A stretch of 64,000 nucleotides of DNA from Sorex araneus. Taxonomy: Eukaryota; Chordata; Mammalia; Eulipotyphla; Soricidae. The position numbers were made by a program, and so were the translations under genes. Of the stretch, positions 39,601 through 46,499 are shown piece after piece. Each line of letters opens with the position of its first letter. Position 1 is the first letter of the stretch. Under the pieces are notes generated by a model that did not search any database, was not told the DNA's origin, and worked only from the letters and a program-made list of their open reading frames with translations. The stretch is taken from positions 195,933,500-195,997,499 of the forward strand of contig NC_073306.1 in the NCBI RefSeq assembly GCF_027595985.1, written 5' to 3'.

Positions 39601-40125
39601 CTAGGTATTATATAACAGAGTAAATTGTATTTACTGATTGACCATAGCTTCCATTTTATTATCTTTTTTTAGCTGTTAAAACCTAAGTTACAACAATTCC
39701 CTGCATCTTGGTTATCAATGTACCACTGTAGCACTGTCATCCCGTTGTTCATTGATTTGCTCGAGCAGGCACCAGTAATGTCTCCATTGTGGTACTTGTT
39801 ATTACTTTTTTGGCATATTAAATACACCGCGAGAAGGAAAATAGGCATAATCCCTTTTCTTTTTTTGAGATCTTTGAATTTTTTTCCTATTCAAAATAGA
39901 ATAACAAATTTCGTATTTGAGCTCAGATTAATTCTTCTTGAATTTTTCTTCTCTACCTAACATATTGCCCATTTTCCCCACTTTCATTTTTATAATTTCT
40001 TTAAGTTTTATCAGAAAGTCAGAAGAGAAGGTGCCCTTGTCCGTGGGCAGAGCACTGGGAGTCTTACCTCTCTCTAGCGAGTGCACCCCTGCTAGAGCCA
40101 GCAGGAGAATCAGGGCTGTCTTCAT
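12614..40125 (-). CDS. GC: Vitamin D-binding protein (group-specific component), 12 coding exons
   Basis: Secreted liver plasma carrier of 25-hydroxyvitamin D; the family also scavenges G-actin and belongs with albumin and AFP. CDS = complement(join(12614..12643, 17596..17728, 20314..20411, 20775..20904, 21411..21613, 23785..23914, 25169..25263, 25488..25620, 28541..28752, 29546..29678, 30680..30749, 40068..40125)), totalling 1425 nt, 474 codons plus stop, the same as the human precursor. Every intron is GT-AG and phase is kept throughout. I see a 16-residue signal peptide ending VHS before LERG, and albumin-type Cys-Cys pairs (ACC, ECC, SCC, KCC, DCC, ECC, KCC). All 28 mature cysteines are present. 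The contact residues Tyr32, Ser76 and Met107 (mature numbering, known from the human structure) are all conserved. No frameshift or premature stop is seen, so I infer a functional orthologue. Exons were assembled by eye against the remembered family sequence, so a splice site could be off by a few bases. Confidence 0.97.
13279..13457 (+). mobile_element. Type A SINE
   Basis: 'ggggctggagtgatagtaca' to 'gttacccaaaaagaaaaaaa'. Confidence 0.88.
14150..14275 (+). mobile_element. L1 tail fragment
   Basis: 'ggtggtggaaagtgtacac' to 'actgtgattcaataatttg'. Only the last 125 bp of the 3' UTR. Confidence 0.7.
14903..15074 (-). mobile_element. Type A SINE
   Basis: 'gtcacacttggtgatgcata' to 'gctattgctccagcccc', with 'agctgcatatcttt' on both sides (14893 and 15077) as target-site duplication. 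Confidence 0.92.
15451..15967 (+). mobile_element. Short relative of the composite retroposon
   Basis: Flanked by 'aaagatttttttatttg' (15434-15450) and 'aaagattttttatttg' (15968-15983), and ended by an A run. It shares with the 47272 element 'gaaacccaaaaccgcgc', 'cttagcaatg' and the L1-like tail ('gggtgcactggtgaagggat', 'tggttcaataaaata'). Its 5' part (GC-rich, 'gcgccttccgcccagagatg') differs and has no 342-bp units. It lies in the intron between exons 11 and 12 of GC. Confidence 0.75.
15990..17065 (-). mobile_element. Old L1 fragment (ORF2 end / 3' region)
   Basis: Minus-strand L1 of an ancient mammalian type: 'gccacatatgagtgagatca', 'ttcatgtacttgctggtcat', 'tcttctgcccgttttttgat', 'attccattgatctgtgt'. 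A type A SINE interrupts it at 16573-16735. No open frame remains. Confidence 0.75.
16573..16735 (-). mobile_element. Type A SINE, diverged
   Basis: 'gggggccacatctgttggtg' to 'tgtactatcacttttagtcc', lacking part of the middle. Confidence 0.75.
17320..17579 (+). mobile_element. L1 3' tail inserted beside GC exon 11, antisense to the gene
   Basis: 'accaaatatgatgacctctc', GA tract, G-rich block, 'cacggtgattcaataaaatt' and A-run. 'agttaaatttt' flanks it (about 17315 and 17580-17590). The right copy ends five bases before the splice donor dinucleotide, so the L1 edge is only 16 bp from the exon. Confidence 0.88.
17596..17728 (-). CDS. GC: GC exon 11
   Basis: This 133-nt exon has acceptor CTTTCAG and donor GTAAGA. 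It encodes LAGRLRAKLPDASDSELEEL, then SDFATKCCSMNSPPLYCDSE. It contains the segment that in human carries the common Gc variants at mature 416 and 420. Here it reads Asp416-Ala-Ser418-Asp-Ser420. An antisense L1 tail ends only 16 bp outside the exon edge (see 17320-17579). Confidence 0.95.
18925..19070 (+). mobile_element. L1 tail fragment
   Basis: 'gatggtgggaaatatacact' to 'catggtgattcaataaaaaa'. Confidence 0.75.
19441..19618 (-). mobile_element. Type A SINE
   Basis: 'tttgggtcacacctggcgat' to 'gctatcattccagcccc', flanked by 'aagaaggtgaat' (19427 and 19619). Confidence 0.93.
19672..19845 (+). mobile_element. Type A SINE
   Basis: 'ggggctggagcagtagcaca' to 'gtgtgacccaaaaag' and A tail; flanked by 'aaagt(c/a)gactt' (19659 and 19846). 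With the previous SINE it forms an inverted pair about 55 bp apart that could fold in GC pre-mRNA. Confidence 0.92.
20030..20192 (-). mobile_element. Type A SINE, diverged
   Basis: 'ttgggccacacctggtaatg' to 'ctgtcctattgccccttgg'. Intron after exon 10. Confidence 0.8.
20314..20411 (-). CDS. GC: GC exon 10
   Basis: This 98-nt exon has acceptor TTTTTTTTACAG and donor GTAAGG. It encodes GPQLKEELSSFIEKGQELCA and DYSENTFTEYKK, the beginning of the short domain III. A diverged type A SINE lies about 120 bp downstream in the intron. Confidence 0.95.
20775..20904 (-). CDS. GC: GC exon 9
   Basis: This 130-nt exon has acceptor CTGCCAG and donor GTACAA. It encodes YAFELSRKTHIPEVFLSKIL, EPTLNSLGECCSSGDATACF and NSK. 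The Cys-Cys and following Cys spacing of domain II is intact. The donor GTACAA is a weak match to consensus. Confidence 0.94.
21411..21613 (-). CDS. GC: GC exon 8
   Basis: This 203-nt exon has acceptor CTTACAG and donor GTACGT. It encodes LPEHTVKLCNNLSNKNSKFQ, DCCQEKTPMDVFVCAYF, and on to KAMDQ. The N-L-S sequon at the position equivalent to the human N-glycosylation site is kept. The end of the protein segment is slightly divergent (NKIICGKGSTKAM), but the cysteine is preserved. Confidence 0.96.
21747..22423 (-). mobile_element. Solo LTR of an endogenous retrovirus, probably class II (ERVK-like)
   Basis: A 677-bp unit. On the minus strand it begins TGCTCCTGGGCATAATTAC and ends AAATGCAACA (TG...CA), with near-identical 6-bp flanks gatgca (21741-21746) and gatgta (22424-22429). 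A 6-bp duplication is typical of class II ERVs. A poly(A) signal ATTAAA with 'gctctgcattaaaggggcg' sits about 140 bp before the 3' end, followed by C/T-rich R-U5-like sequence. No internal retroviral genes are present, so it is a recombined solo LTR. It lies about 130 bp from GC exon 8, in sense with the gene. Confidence 0.65.
22707..22926 (+). repeat. Two-copy diverged tandem repeat (period about 127 bp)
   Basis: 'gggatgctagtaagggcatg' at 22707 is repeated as 'gggatgttagcaagggcctg' at 22834, each followed by '...ggggcaattcactgrtgaag' and 'cacttagggt'. Lies in the intron just beyond the solo LTR. Function unknown. Confidence 0.8.
23080..23220 (-). mobile_element. Type A-like SINE, very old
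   Basis: 'ctactccagactctgctcag' to 'ttgtactgtcactctggtcc'; only the outline remains. Confidence 0.55.
23271..23530 (+). mobile_element. Type B SINE
   Basis: Full length, 'gactgggctagagtgatagc' to 'cagtgatacagtgatac'. Confidence 0.92.
23785..23914 (-). CDS. GC: GC exon 7
   Basis: This 130-nt exon has acceptor CTCTTTAG and donor GTAAGA. It encodes LIKLAQKVPTADLKDVLPLA, EDITRILSKCCEST and SEDCMAKE, the start of domain II. It is nearly identical in wording to the human exon. Confidence 0.96.
24050..24450 (+). mobile_element. Type A SINE split by a type B SINE
   Basis: The type A head (24053-24115, 'gagatagtacattgggtagg') is followed by a full type B SINE (24117-24352, 'actggagcaatagcacagtg' to 'gacgacagtg') and then by the rest of the type A body ('catcccacatgataccttga' to 'aacacctgagtacccc'). 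The order shows type B moved after this type A copy was in place. Confidence 0.85.
24672..24803 (-). mobile_element. Type A SINE fragment
   Basis: 'agagtcactcctggcggtgc' to 'actatactatcattctgtcc'; lacks the 3' third. Confidence 0.75.
25169..25263 (-). CDS. GC: GC exon 6
   Basis: This 95-nt exon has acceptor TTTTGACAG and donor GTAAAA. It encodes RLQMKHLSLLTTMSNRLCSQ and YGKEKSRL. It follows exon 5 with an intron of only 224 bp, the smallest in the gene here. The donor is weaker than the others (GTAAAA rather than GTAAGT). Confidence 0.93.
25488..25620 (-). CDS. GC: GC exon 5
   Basis: This 133-nt exon has acceptor CCTACAG and donor GTAGGT. It encodes FMYEYSINYGQAPLPLLVGY, then TKTYLSMVGSCC and PTVCFLKE. 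It completes most of domain I, whose helices surround the vitamin D cleft in the known structure. Confidence 0.96.
26030..26590 (+). mobile_element. Type C composite retroposon, copy 3
   Basis: From 26330 it has the type B body ('tcttggagagcctgccaagc'), the type C block ('ctcattcccctgaccatgaa') and the RTE-like tail to 'cagtgatacagtgac'. The sequence before it (26030-26330, GC-rich) is unlike the other type C copies and may not belong. Confidence 0.65.
26612..26792 (-). mobile_element. Type A SINE, diverged
   Basis: 'cggggccatacctaccagca' to 'ctgtactactgttctggtcc'. Confidence 0.75.
27773..27898 (-). mobile_element. Type A SINE, truncated, nested
   Basis: Ends at 'ggatcgaaccgggtcc', so the tRNA-like head is lost; duplication 'ctagttaacctctt' on both sides. 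Confidence 0.9.
28109..28309 (+). mobile_element. Type A SINE, nested
   Basis: 'ggggctggagcgatagccca' to 'gccaaaaagaaaaaacaaaa' with a long A/C-rich tail; 14-bp duplication at both ends. Confidence 0.92.
28541..28752 (-). CDS. GC: GC exon 4
   Basis: This 212-nt exon lies between acceptor CTCTCTAG and donor GTAAGT. It encodes TSALSEKSCESDSPFPVHPG, LERKLCMAALKHQPQEFPTY and NDEICEAFRKDPKGFAEQ, very close to human GC. It carries mature Ser76 and Met107, two further vitamin D contacts. The last codon (CA|A) is split across the intron. Confidence 0.97.
29546..29678 (-). CDS. GC: GC exon 3
   Basis: This 133-nt exon is the standard albumin-family size. The acceptor is CTTCACAG and the donor GTAGGT. 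It encodes LYSRKFPSGTFEQ, the first Cys-Cys pair (TEACCAEGADPGCYD) and mature Tyr32, one of the residues that hydrogen-bonds 25(OH)D in the human structure. Confidence 0.95.
29862..30077 (-). mobile_element. Type A SINE with (AT)n at its tail
   Basis: 'gctttttgggtcacacctgg' to 'gctattgctccagcccc'; 'taacctgtcagatat' flanks (29860 and 30078). The (AT)n at 29867-29911 lies between the duplication and the tail. Confidence 0.93.
30201..30446 (+). mobile_element. Type B SINE
   Basis: 'tggagttggagtgatagcac' to 'cgcagtgctatagtgc'; 'tattctctta' on both sides. About 235 bp downstream (transcriptionally) of GC exon 2. Confidence 0.9.
30680..30749 (-). CDS. GC: GC exon 2
   Basis: This 70-nt exon lies between acceptor CTTTCTAG and donor GTAAGT. 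It encodes the mature N-terminus around REYEKEKVCKELAHLG and holds the first cysteine (mature Cys13). It is too short to stand out as an open reading frame and was found from phase and homology to the albumin family. It is separated from exon 1 by an intron of about 9.3 kb. Confidence 0.93.
30823..30965 (+). mobile_element. SINE of the same head type, very old
   Basis: 'gtcggagagatagtagagtg' and 'gtgctcaccatgcatgcacc' keep the tRNA-like head; the 3' half is largely unrecognisable. Confidence 0.5.
31345..31954 (-). mobile_element. L1 3' end
   Basis: Minus-orientation tail from 'attagagaatcactgtgatg' through the 3' UTR to the ORF2 end region ('actcatttcacttaacatga', 'gcatagtattccata'). 'acaatggaa(c/a)tttta' flanks it (31334 and 31954). 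In sense with GC, intron 1. Confidence 0.88.
33180..33303 (+). repeat. (TTCC)n microsatellite, about 30 units
   Basis: Nearly pure ttcc repeats for about 123 bp in intron 1 of GC, purine (GGAA)n on the transcribed-sense strand. Likely highly length-variable. The open frames seen on both strands here are repeat artefacts. Confidence 0.97.
33340..33530 (-). mobile_element. Type A-like SINE, very old
   Basis: 'catactctggactctctact' and 'aatgttgaggacgacattgg' recall the type A body; low certainty. Confidence 0.45.
34945..35098 (+). mobile_element. L1 tail fragment
   Basis: 'ggtggtgggaaaagtacact' to 'tataattcaagtaaaatgaa'. Confidence 0.75.
35349..35662 (+). mobile_element. Type A SINE directly followed by an L1 tail
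   Basis: SINE 35349-35533 ('ggggctggagcaatagcaca' to A-run), then L1 tail 35534-35662 ('gaatgggcactggtggaggg' to 'gtgattcactaataaaatt'). The sequences outside, '...aaccatgcaa' (left) and '...aacatgcaa' (right), look like one duplication around both. Confidence 0.8.
35822..35990 (+). mobile_element. Type A SINE, young copy
   Basis: Closest to consensus in the window ('ggggccggagcgatagcaca', 'cggccgacccaggttcgatc'), with 'atatagtagaga' on both sides. Confidence 0.95.
36536..36702 (-). mobile_element. Type A SINE, diverged
   Basis: 'attggccacacctggcagtg' to 'gtacaatgcccctggcccc'. Confidence 0.75.
37524..37624 (+). mobile_element. Type B SINE, 3' end only
   Basis: 'tatgccaaaaaacagtaaca' to 'gatgacagtaacagtgat', set in an (AT)n tract on both sides. 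Confidence 0.88.
38862..39412 (-). mobile_element. L1 3' end
   Basis: Minus tail, 'ttaattgaatcaccctgaga' through CT tract to 'cttgtgtacaaatttcac'; a weak 'tga(a/at)ttcacttt' repeat flanks it. About 650 bp downstream of GC exon 1. Confidence 0.85.
39722..39830 (-). mobile_element. Type B SINE, 3' end only
   Basis: 'accactgtagcactgtcatc' to 'ttggcatattaaatacacc'; lies about 240 bp downstream of GC exon 1. Confidence 0.85.
40068..40125 (-). CDS. GC: GC exon 1 (coding part): signal peptide
   Basis: The start codon is at 40123-40125. The exon encodes 19 residues (MKTALILLLALAGVHSLER) plus the first base of a Gly codon, then the donor GTAAGA. The hydrophobic core LILLLALAG followed by VHS fits signal peptidase cleavage before Leu-Glu-Arg, as in other mammalian GC proteins. 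The open frame past 40068 is intron read-through and not protein. Confidence 0.95.
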
Positions 40126-40260
40126 GCTCCTGCTGGCCAGGCCTGCGCAGATCTGTCTCCTGCCACTGACCCAGCGAAAAGCGCCAGCAAAGAAGAGCCT
40201 ATTCCTTTTTCTAAGATTTCCCCACTATGAACTAATCAATTATTAATCTGCACAGATGCA
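40126..40260 (-). promoter_or_regulatory. GC proximal promoter and 5' UTR with an HNF1-like site
   Basis: Upstream of the start codon, on the minus strand, 40235-40247 reads ATTAATAATTGAT, matching 10 of 12 informative positions of the HNF1 consensus GTTAATNATTAAC. HNF1 control of the rat GC gene is established, and albumin-family promoters share this site. No clear TATA box is visible; an A-rich AGAAAAAGG lies about 20 bp downstream of the site. The transcription start is not defined by the sequence alone. Confidence 0.6.
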
Positions 40261-40692
40261 AGGGTAGTCATCTCTGGCCTACAAAAGATAATGTCCTCTA
40301 TCAAGGCAAATAGACATCCTGGGACGATGTGGTAAAGTCTAGGGGTGTTAATTATTAACTTTGTTCAACTGCAAAAGAGTTGTGTACCTTTACTGTTGGA
40401 TTTTACTAAAACCTCATGATTTCATGTCTACATCCCTCTCTCTAAAGCATTCTAAGTCACATTTAGATAGTCCCTCCTCTTCTCACAATATATAAATAAA
40501 AACTTAGAGGTTCTCTCTCTCTGTCTCTCTCCTTCTCTCTTTCTGCCTCTTTAAAAATTATACTTCTAATATAAAACTCAAAAATGATAGTTAAAATAAA
40601 ATTTAAATACTTCAAGTTACTTTAGAACACTTCAGACAGTATGTTTTAAACATTAAGGCAAAAAATGAGAAGGCAACTCATCACAATTTTTC

Positions 40693-40806
40693 AAATTCTC
40701 TCTCTCTCTCTCTCTCTCTCTTTGATTTCAGACCACACCAGGCAATGCTCAGACTTGCCACGTGCAAGGCAAGTACCTTAACCTCTGTCCTATCTCTCCA
40801 GCCCTT
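40693..40806 (-). mobile_element. Type A SINE with deletion, (TC)n tail
   Basis: (tc)n run at 40697-40721, then 'gaccacaccaggcaatgctc' joined to 'cacgtgcaaggcaagtacct' and 'ctatctctccagccc': the middle is deleted. Confidence 0.75.
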
Positions 40807-41182
40807 CAAATACATATGCTCAATGTTTTGTAAACACAGTTTCATTGAAGAAAAGAGCAGCATAGTACTTTATATGCCACCCAGTTTTTCCCAAAGTTAG
40901 TGGTCCCCATCCCCACCGGGGGGGGGGCAATAAGATCTCAGGTGCAAGCAGGGGTGCTTTTAGTTTCTTCATTTAAAAATATGTAGACTTGGGGGAAGGT
41001 CCTGAGTAAGTTTTTAAAAAGAGGTAATAGGCCAACTAAGTTTGGGAACCTTTAACATTGCATGTTTTGAAGCACAGATATGATATTAAAATGATTTCTG
41101 AAATTGTATGGTAATAATTCATGTACTTTTTAAACTTTTTAAAGCACTAACATAATACATGCATTAAAAAATCTCTCTTGAG

Positions 41183-41335
41183 AGCTGGAAAAATAGAACC
41201 AGAGGTAGGGCACTTGCCTTAGATATAACTAATCTATGTTTGATTTCTGGCAAGGCAAATTGTCAGGACTGATCCCTGTATGCAGAGCCAGGAATAAGCT
41301 CTGAGCACAGCTGTGCATGCCCCCCAAACGAAACA
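41183..41335 (+). mobile_element. Type A SINE, diverged
   Basis: 'gagctggaaaaatagaacca' to 'ctgtgcatgccccccaaacg'. Confidence 0.65.
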
Positions 41336-41607
41336 CAACACACATAGTAATGAATTCAAATAATCCTTGAAGGGAATTAAGTAATAACTGTAGAGGTTAA
41401 TGACTTGTTTTCAGACCATAGAAGTTAGGATTAATACTGACTAGGTATAAGTATACTACCTATAACTAGAAAGGTCTTTATACTAATACTATATAACTAG
41501 TATATTTTATGGAAATAAAATTTATGAAATAATTTGGCATTATCATATCAAGGTGGGCTTGTGAAATTGTGGAATCCAACATTTCATTTAAAAAATAGCA
41601 CTAAGGG

Positions 41608-41860
41608 CCAAAAAGATAGCTCAAAGACTGAGCATCTGCATTGTCTGTGGCCTGCAAGAGGCTCAGGTTCAACCCCTAGCCAACATAATTCCCAGCAGAG
41701 CTTGGAGCAGCTCCAAGCACGACCAGGTTGGGCCCAACTTCCCTGTGCCCAACTTCAGTGGGCACTGAGTCCCAGATTGTAAGTGTTCAAAGTGTACCAG
41801 TGACTCTCGTTCACCATAACCAAGTTTGGCAGTGACCCTCCTTTCTGGCAACAGAGTGAG
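41608..41860 (+). mobile_element. SINE-like element, old
   Basis: 'ggccaaaaagatagctcaaa' has a tRNA-like head outline; the 3' part (to 41860) is not recognised. Confidence 0.4.
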
Positions 41861-42282
41861 GTTAGGGTTGTTTATGTAGCTCTAAAATAAAACCATCCTC
41901 AACTATCACTGGGTATGTACCTTTGGAAATGAATGTGCTCACTTCTCTCATTTACACAGAGATGTTAATTACTAGTGCCTCTGTCACAAGACCGTTGTCA
42001 ATTTAATCCAAGTGCAGAGTTCAGTAATTCCATGTTCAGTAATAATAATAATGTTAGATATTTTCATATGGGTGCTTCAAAAGCACTATGCAGGTGGGAT
42101 ACCCTCAGTAGCCCTTTTGGTCTCTTTGAGAAGGATGGATATAAAGTACTATCCTATCATATTTTAGTGATTCCGATTATTCAGATTGACTTATCTCTTC
42201 ATGCATGGACCTTTAAAACATAATATATGAGAAGGTAATTAATGAGGGTTCTGAAAAAAATTAGTAAGGCCTATCACAGGTG

Positions 42283-42535
42283 AGGACTGGAGTGATAGCA
42301 CAACAGGTAGGGCATTTGCCTTGCATGTGGCCTGGCCGACCCGGGTTCTATTCCTCCGCCCATTTCAGAGAGCCCGGCAAGCTACCGAGAGTATCCCGTC
42401 CGCACAGCAGAGCCTGGCAAGCTTCCCGTGGCGTATTCGGTATACCAAAAACAGTAACAAGTCTCACAATGGAGACATTACTGGTGCCTGGTCGAGGAAA
42501 TCAAAGAACAACAAAAAGACAGTGACAGTGAATCA
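42283..42535 (+). mobile_element. Type B SINE
   Basis: 'gactggagtgatagcacaac' to 'aaaagacagtgacagtgaat'; 'atcacaggt' occurs before it (42273) and after it (42533), a short duplication. Confidence 0.92.
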
Positions 42536-42696
42536 CAGGTAAATGATATGGAATTTCAGTATCAATCCAGTGACAAAGGATTGACTCATGCTCAGAGTCC
42601 ATCAAAATCTTAAAGTGTACTGATCAAGTATATTTTATCTAGATATCTATATTAAAATTTAGATGAGTGTTCACTGTAAAAAATATTTATTAGAAT

Positions 42697-42832
42697 TGAA
42701 GAGAAAGATCTATGAGCTCCAGTGTTTGATCCTCTGCACTGTACGATTCCCTGAGCACTGCCAGGAGTAAACCCTGAGCAATAAGCCAGAAGTAGTTTCT
42801 GAACACTACCAGGTGTGACTCAAAATTGAAAA
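42697..42832 (+). mobile_element. Type A SINE, 5' part lost
   Basis: 'gtgtttgatcctctgcactg' to 'ccaggtgtgactcaaaattg'. Confidence 0.7.
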
Positions 42833-44394
42833 TAATTAAATAAATTATTCTAGCTAGTTGGAAAAAATATATAAATTTAACATCAAAGCAGAGAATCTAT
42901 GTAAAGTAGATGGAAATCCCCAACTAAGGGAAATTAATGAATTTGTACTATAATTTTTAATTGGAAGCTACTCAGAATTTTTGGACAAACTCTGTGTATT
43001 TCAAGGATCAAATTCTTCATGTTAAAAGTCTACTGAACTTTTCCTTTGGTTAAACTCCTAGTTGACTTTGCAGATAAATTAGAAAATGTATTTTAGTTTT
43101 ACAGTAAATTATTTGAAAGTTAAAAATATCAGAGCAGTGCAAAAGAGAAATAATGTAGAGAGTAACTGCAAAAAGTTATTTTCTATATTTCAAATAATGC
43201 CATCTATGTGCTTTTGTAGTTTTATAAACTATTTGTAGTTTTACAGTATTTTATGTTCTGAATAATTATTCAAAGATACATTTGTTTCTATGCCTTTTGT
43301 TACAAAACTGAAGACCCAGCGGTTTTTAATCAATAAGAAAATATTCTGAGTTTATATCTGCTTTTACAATAACATTGCCACTTTTGTTTAATGATAAACT
43401 AAATGCAGCAAATATTGCAACAGCTCATTTAGGTACCCTCTTGAGAAATCTCTACACAAAACACCAAGTACATTCGTTTGCCTGAGCTTATCTTTTATCT
43501 TTTTCTAACTGAAATTTGGTATTCTCGTGCTAGTGACTAAGTAGATGAACCTTTTCTCTATGTCTGTAAGTCCCTTAGCTTCAATGTTGATTTTTTACAT
43601 GATTGTTTCTAAAACTAACAAAACCAGCTTACCTTGTGATATTTCTCTGCTAAATACGGATTTGGGACATTTAAGGGTTTTTTAAATTAATTTTTATTAG
43701 GATTGTGTTTTAAAATTTTTATATCTTTACAAAGGTAATTTTTTAAATTATGCATTGAACATAATACATGTCTCAGAAACTATTTTTCATTATATTACTA
43801 TGAAGATTTTATTCCACTTGGTTCTTCAGTTACTGGCAAATCTTTTTGAAATTTTGTAAAATTTTGTAAAGATAAACCTAATTTTTAGTTTTACCTGTCA
43901 TTACAGTGGATCTGTGGAGAGCACAGAGTATTTGAGTCTCTTAACTTGCAAGGACTGACCTCTGTCTCTTATTATTCTTTAAGTATCTTGAGTTTTGCCC
44001 TCTATAAAAGATAGTCTAGACTGGGCTGTAAACAAAAGAAAGAAACTAAATGAGGTCTCTGTTTCCAAGTGCAATCTTTTCAGTATCTTACCAGATGTTT
44101 GGGTATCAAAAAATGAGTTTCCTCCGCTCTAGCCCTGTGAGATCTCCAAAGTCACTGAGCACAGCAGAACTTATAGTCTCTTCCTTCCTCAACCTTACTA
44201 GTCACTTTTGTGTAAACTTAATATAGATATTTTAAAAGCAAAATTACTGATATAAATTTAAAATTGCATTCATGGAAGTTGTAAACACCCATTATTTTTA
44301 GGCAAACTTACAGAGTTGGGCAGTTCATCTAATTTATAACATTTTTTTTATTATTCCAAAAATAAGTCAAACTATTTCTTTTCTTTTTTAAAAA

Positions 44395-44660
44395 TACTTT
44401 TTTATTGGCTCACTGTGAGATAGACCCTTGCAAAGCTGTTCATGATTAGATTTTAGTCCTACAGTGTTCCAACACCCATCCCTCCGCCAGTGTACATTGC
44501 CCAGCACCAGTGTCTCCAGGTTCCCTCTCATCACCCCTCACCCCCCACCCATGCCTGCCTCTATGGTAGGCGCTTTTCCTCTCTCTGTCTCTCTGTCTCT
44601 GTCTCTGTCTCTCCTTTTTAAGTCTAGTAGTTTTTATCTTGGCATAATAATGTGGAGGAC
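44395..44660 (-). mobile_element. L1 3' tail
   Basis: 'ttggctcactgtgagataga', 'cagtgttccaacacccatcc', CT/TCTG microsatellite at 44579-44613, 'tatcttggcataat'. Confidence 0.85.
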
Positions 44661-45189
44661 GAAAGACTTGCTCCCAAGTGAAAATTAGTTTAACTTATCA
44701 TTTAGAACCTCTGGAAATAGTTCTATGCAACTAAAGCAAATGAAGATAAGCTGCTTCAAGAAAACCTAATCTTAGTTAGAAAAGTGAAACTCTGTCATCT
44801 GAGCTCACCCAGTCGCTCATTCCCCACTCTCCCCTGAGCAAGTATAACTAAGTATGAAGGAATTTAATCGTTTCCCCTCCTCTCCCATTTGGAGAGCTAT
44901 GTTCTCAAGAACTATTTTCTGCATTCTTTCTCATACCTTTACCTGCATGTTGTTTAACCAAATTTCCAGAAAAAATGTGCCCAAAAGTATATGCCATTTT
45001 CCACCTATTTTCAACTCATGCCAATGCCTTACTGGGAATTCTTGGTGCCAAGTTGTTTTTGCTTGGTTACAATCACGGCTGGGAATCCAGAACAGAGAAG
45101 TCCTGTTAGAAGGCCTAGAGTTGAGACCAGCGTTCTTCACTAAATGCTCATCTCAGGGGACACTTTAATTTTTGTGTTCACTATTTTTT

Positions 45190-45335
45190 TTATTTTGGGG
45201 AACTCACAATTAGTGCTTATGACTTACTGCTGGCTCTGTACTCAGTTATCACTCTTGGAGTAACTTACAATGTATTGCCATCAGCTGAGCCCAGGTCAGC
45301 TTCAGAAAAAGCTAGTATTATCTCTCCATCCCAGC
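45190..45335 (-). mobile_element. Type A-like SINE, old
   Basis: 'cttatgacttactgctggct' and 'tgagcccaggtcagcttcag'; heavily eroded. Confidence 0.5.
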
Positions 45336-45391
45336 TATTAATTTCTTAAGGAAAACCCATGGGAGAAATCTGCACAGCCTCAAATTTGGCC

Positions 45392-45636
45392 ATCACTGTC
45401 ACTGTCATCCCCTTGCTCATCAATTTGCTTGAGCGGGCACCAGTAACATCTCCATTGTGAGACTTGTTGTTACTGTTTTTGGCGTATTGAATATGCCACG
45501 GGTAGCTTGCCAGGTTCTGCTGTGCAGGCGAGATACTCTGTAGCTTGCCGGGCCCTCTGAGAGGGGCAGAGGAATCAAACTCAGGTTGGCTGTGTGCAAG
45601 GCAAACGCCCTACCCGCTGTGCTATCACTTCAGCAG
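45392..45636 (-). mobile_element. Type B SINE
   Basis: 'catcactgtcactgtcatcc' to 'gctgtgctatcacttcagca'; flanked by 'aaatttggccat' (45382 and 45642). Confidence 0.94.
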
Positions 45637-46499
45637 AAAAAATTTGGCCATAGTCCTTAGACATATATCAAAAGGAGGAACAAAGTGGAATTTTCCACCT
45701 TGTGGAAGGATATGGAAAGTAATCTTGTCTTCTGAAGTCATCCAGAAAGAGAGGGGCAGATAAAAAGAAATCTCTCTTGTGTGCCATATTTAAAAAAATT
45801 GTAAAAAAAATAGCCAAAGGCAATAGAACTTGAGAACATGTATGGATCTGAGTTTACCATGGTGGCGAGAAGGGGCCAGTTAGGTGTGGTGGAGGGAAGC
45901 AGACACTTTCGAGGGTTAGAATGTCATATGTACAAAACCCTGTCATTAACGGTATTATATTATAAACAAATAGCAGTGCATAAATTAAAAATTCAAAGTA
46001 GAGATAAATGGACTTCATTGAAGTCCATTAATAAACATGTAATTCAGAGAATACTTTTAAGAGAGCTTATTTTTTACAAATATGTGGTGATAAAAATCTC
46101 TATATTATATAAAAAAACCTCTTATAGGTCATTGATAAAAACAATTTAATTTGAAAATGCTATTGCCACAGATCAGTCAGATACGGCACACGTTAATTTC
46201 TACAAATTGGGCCACTGGGGAGGCTACTGTTTTGGGAGTGATCCACTGCTCCTTGGCCCAGAGAACATTTATTGAGCAAGGTCAAAGGTGGTTGTGTGTC
46301 AAGGGAACAGAAAAACAGTGAAACCCCAAACAATTCCTAAGAGTAATATGTACGTATTAGGGGGCTATTTTTAGAGGAGACCCAGGGAGTATGCATGCTA
46401 TGGGTGTCATCTCAAGGCCACAGACAATGAGACTGTGCTCGGGCATGGTCTCAGTTCCCTGGGAACACATTGTGCTCTGCCGAGTAGACTGTCACTTCT

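Larger units (their letters stand above)
28753..40067. other. GC introns 1-3: remaining sequence
   Basis: 28753-29545 (intron 3) and 30447-30679 hold nothing recognised. In intron 1, 31000-31344, 31970-33179 (32080-32200 faintly SINE-like), 33531-34944, 35100-35348, 35991-36535, 36703-37523, 37625-38861 and 39413-39721 are AT-rich and unassigned. 38050-38175 is a low-complexity 'taagtaaata' tract. The size of intron 1 (about 9.3 kb) makes it the place to look for liver enhancers, but none can be read by eye. Confidence 0.6.
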
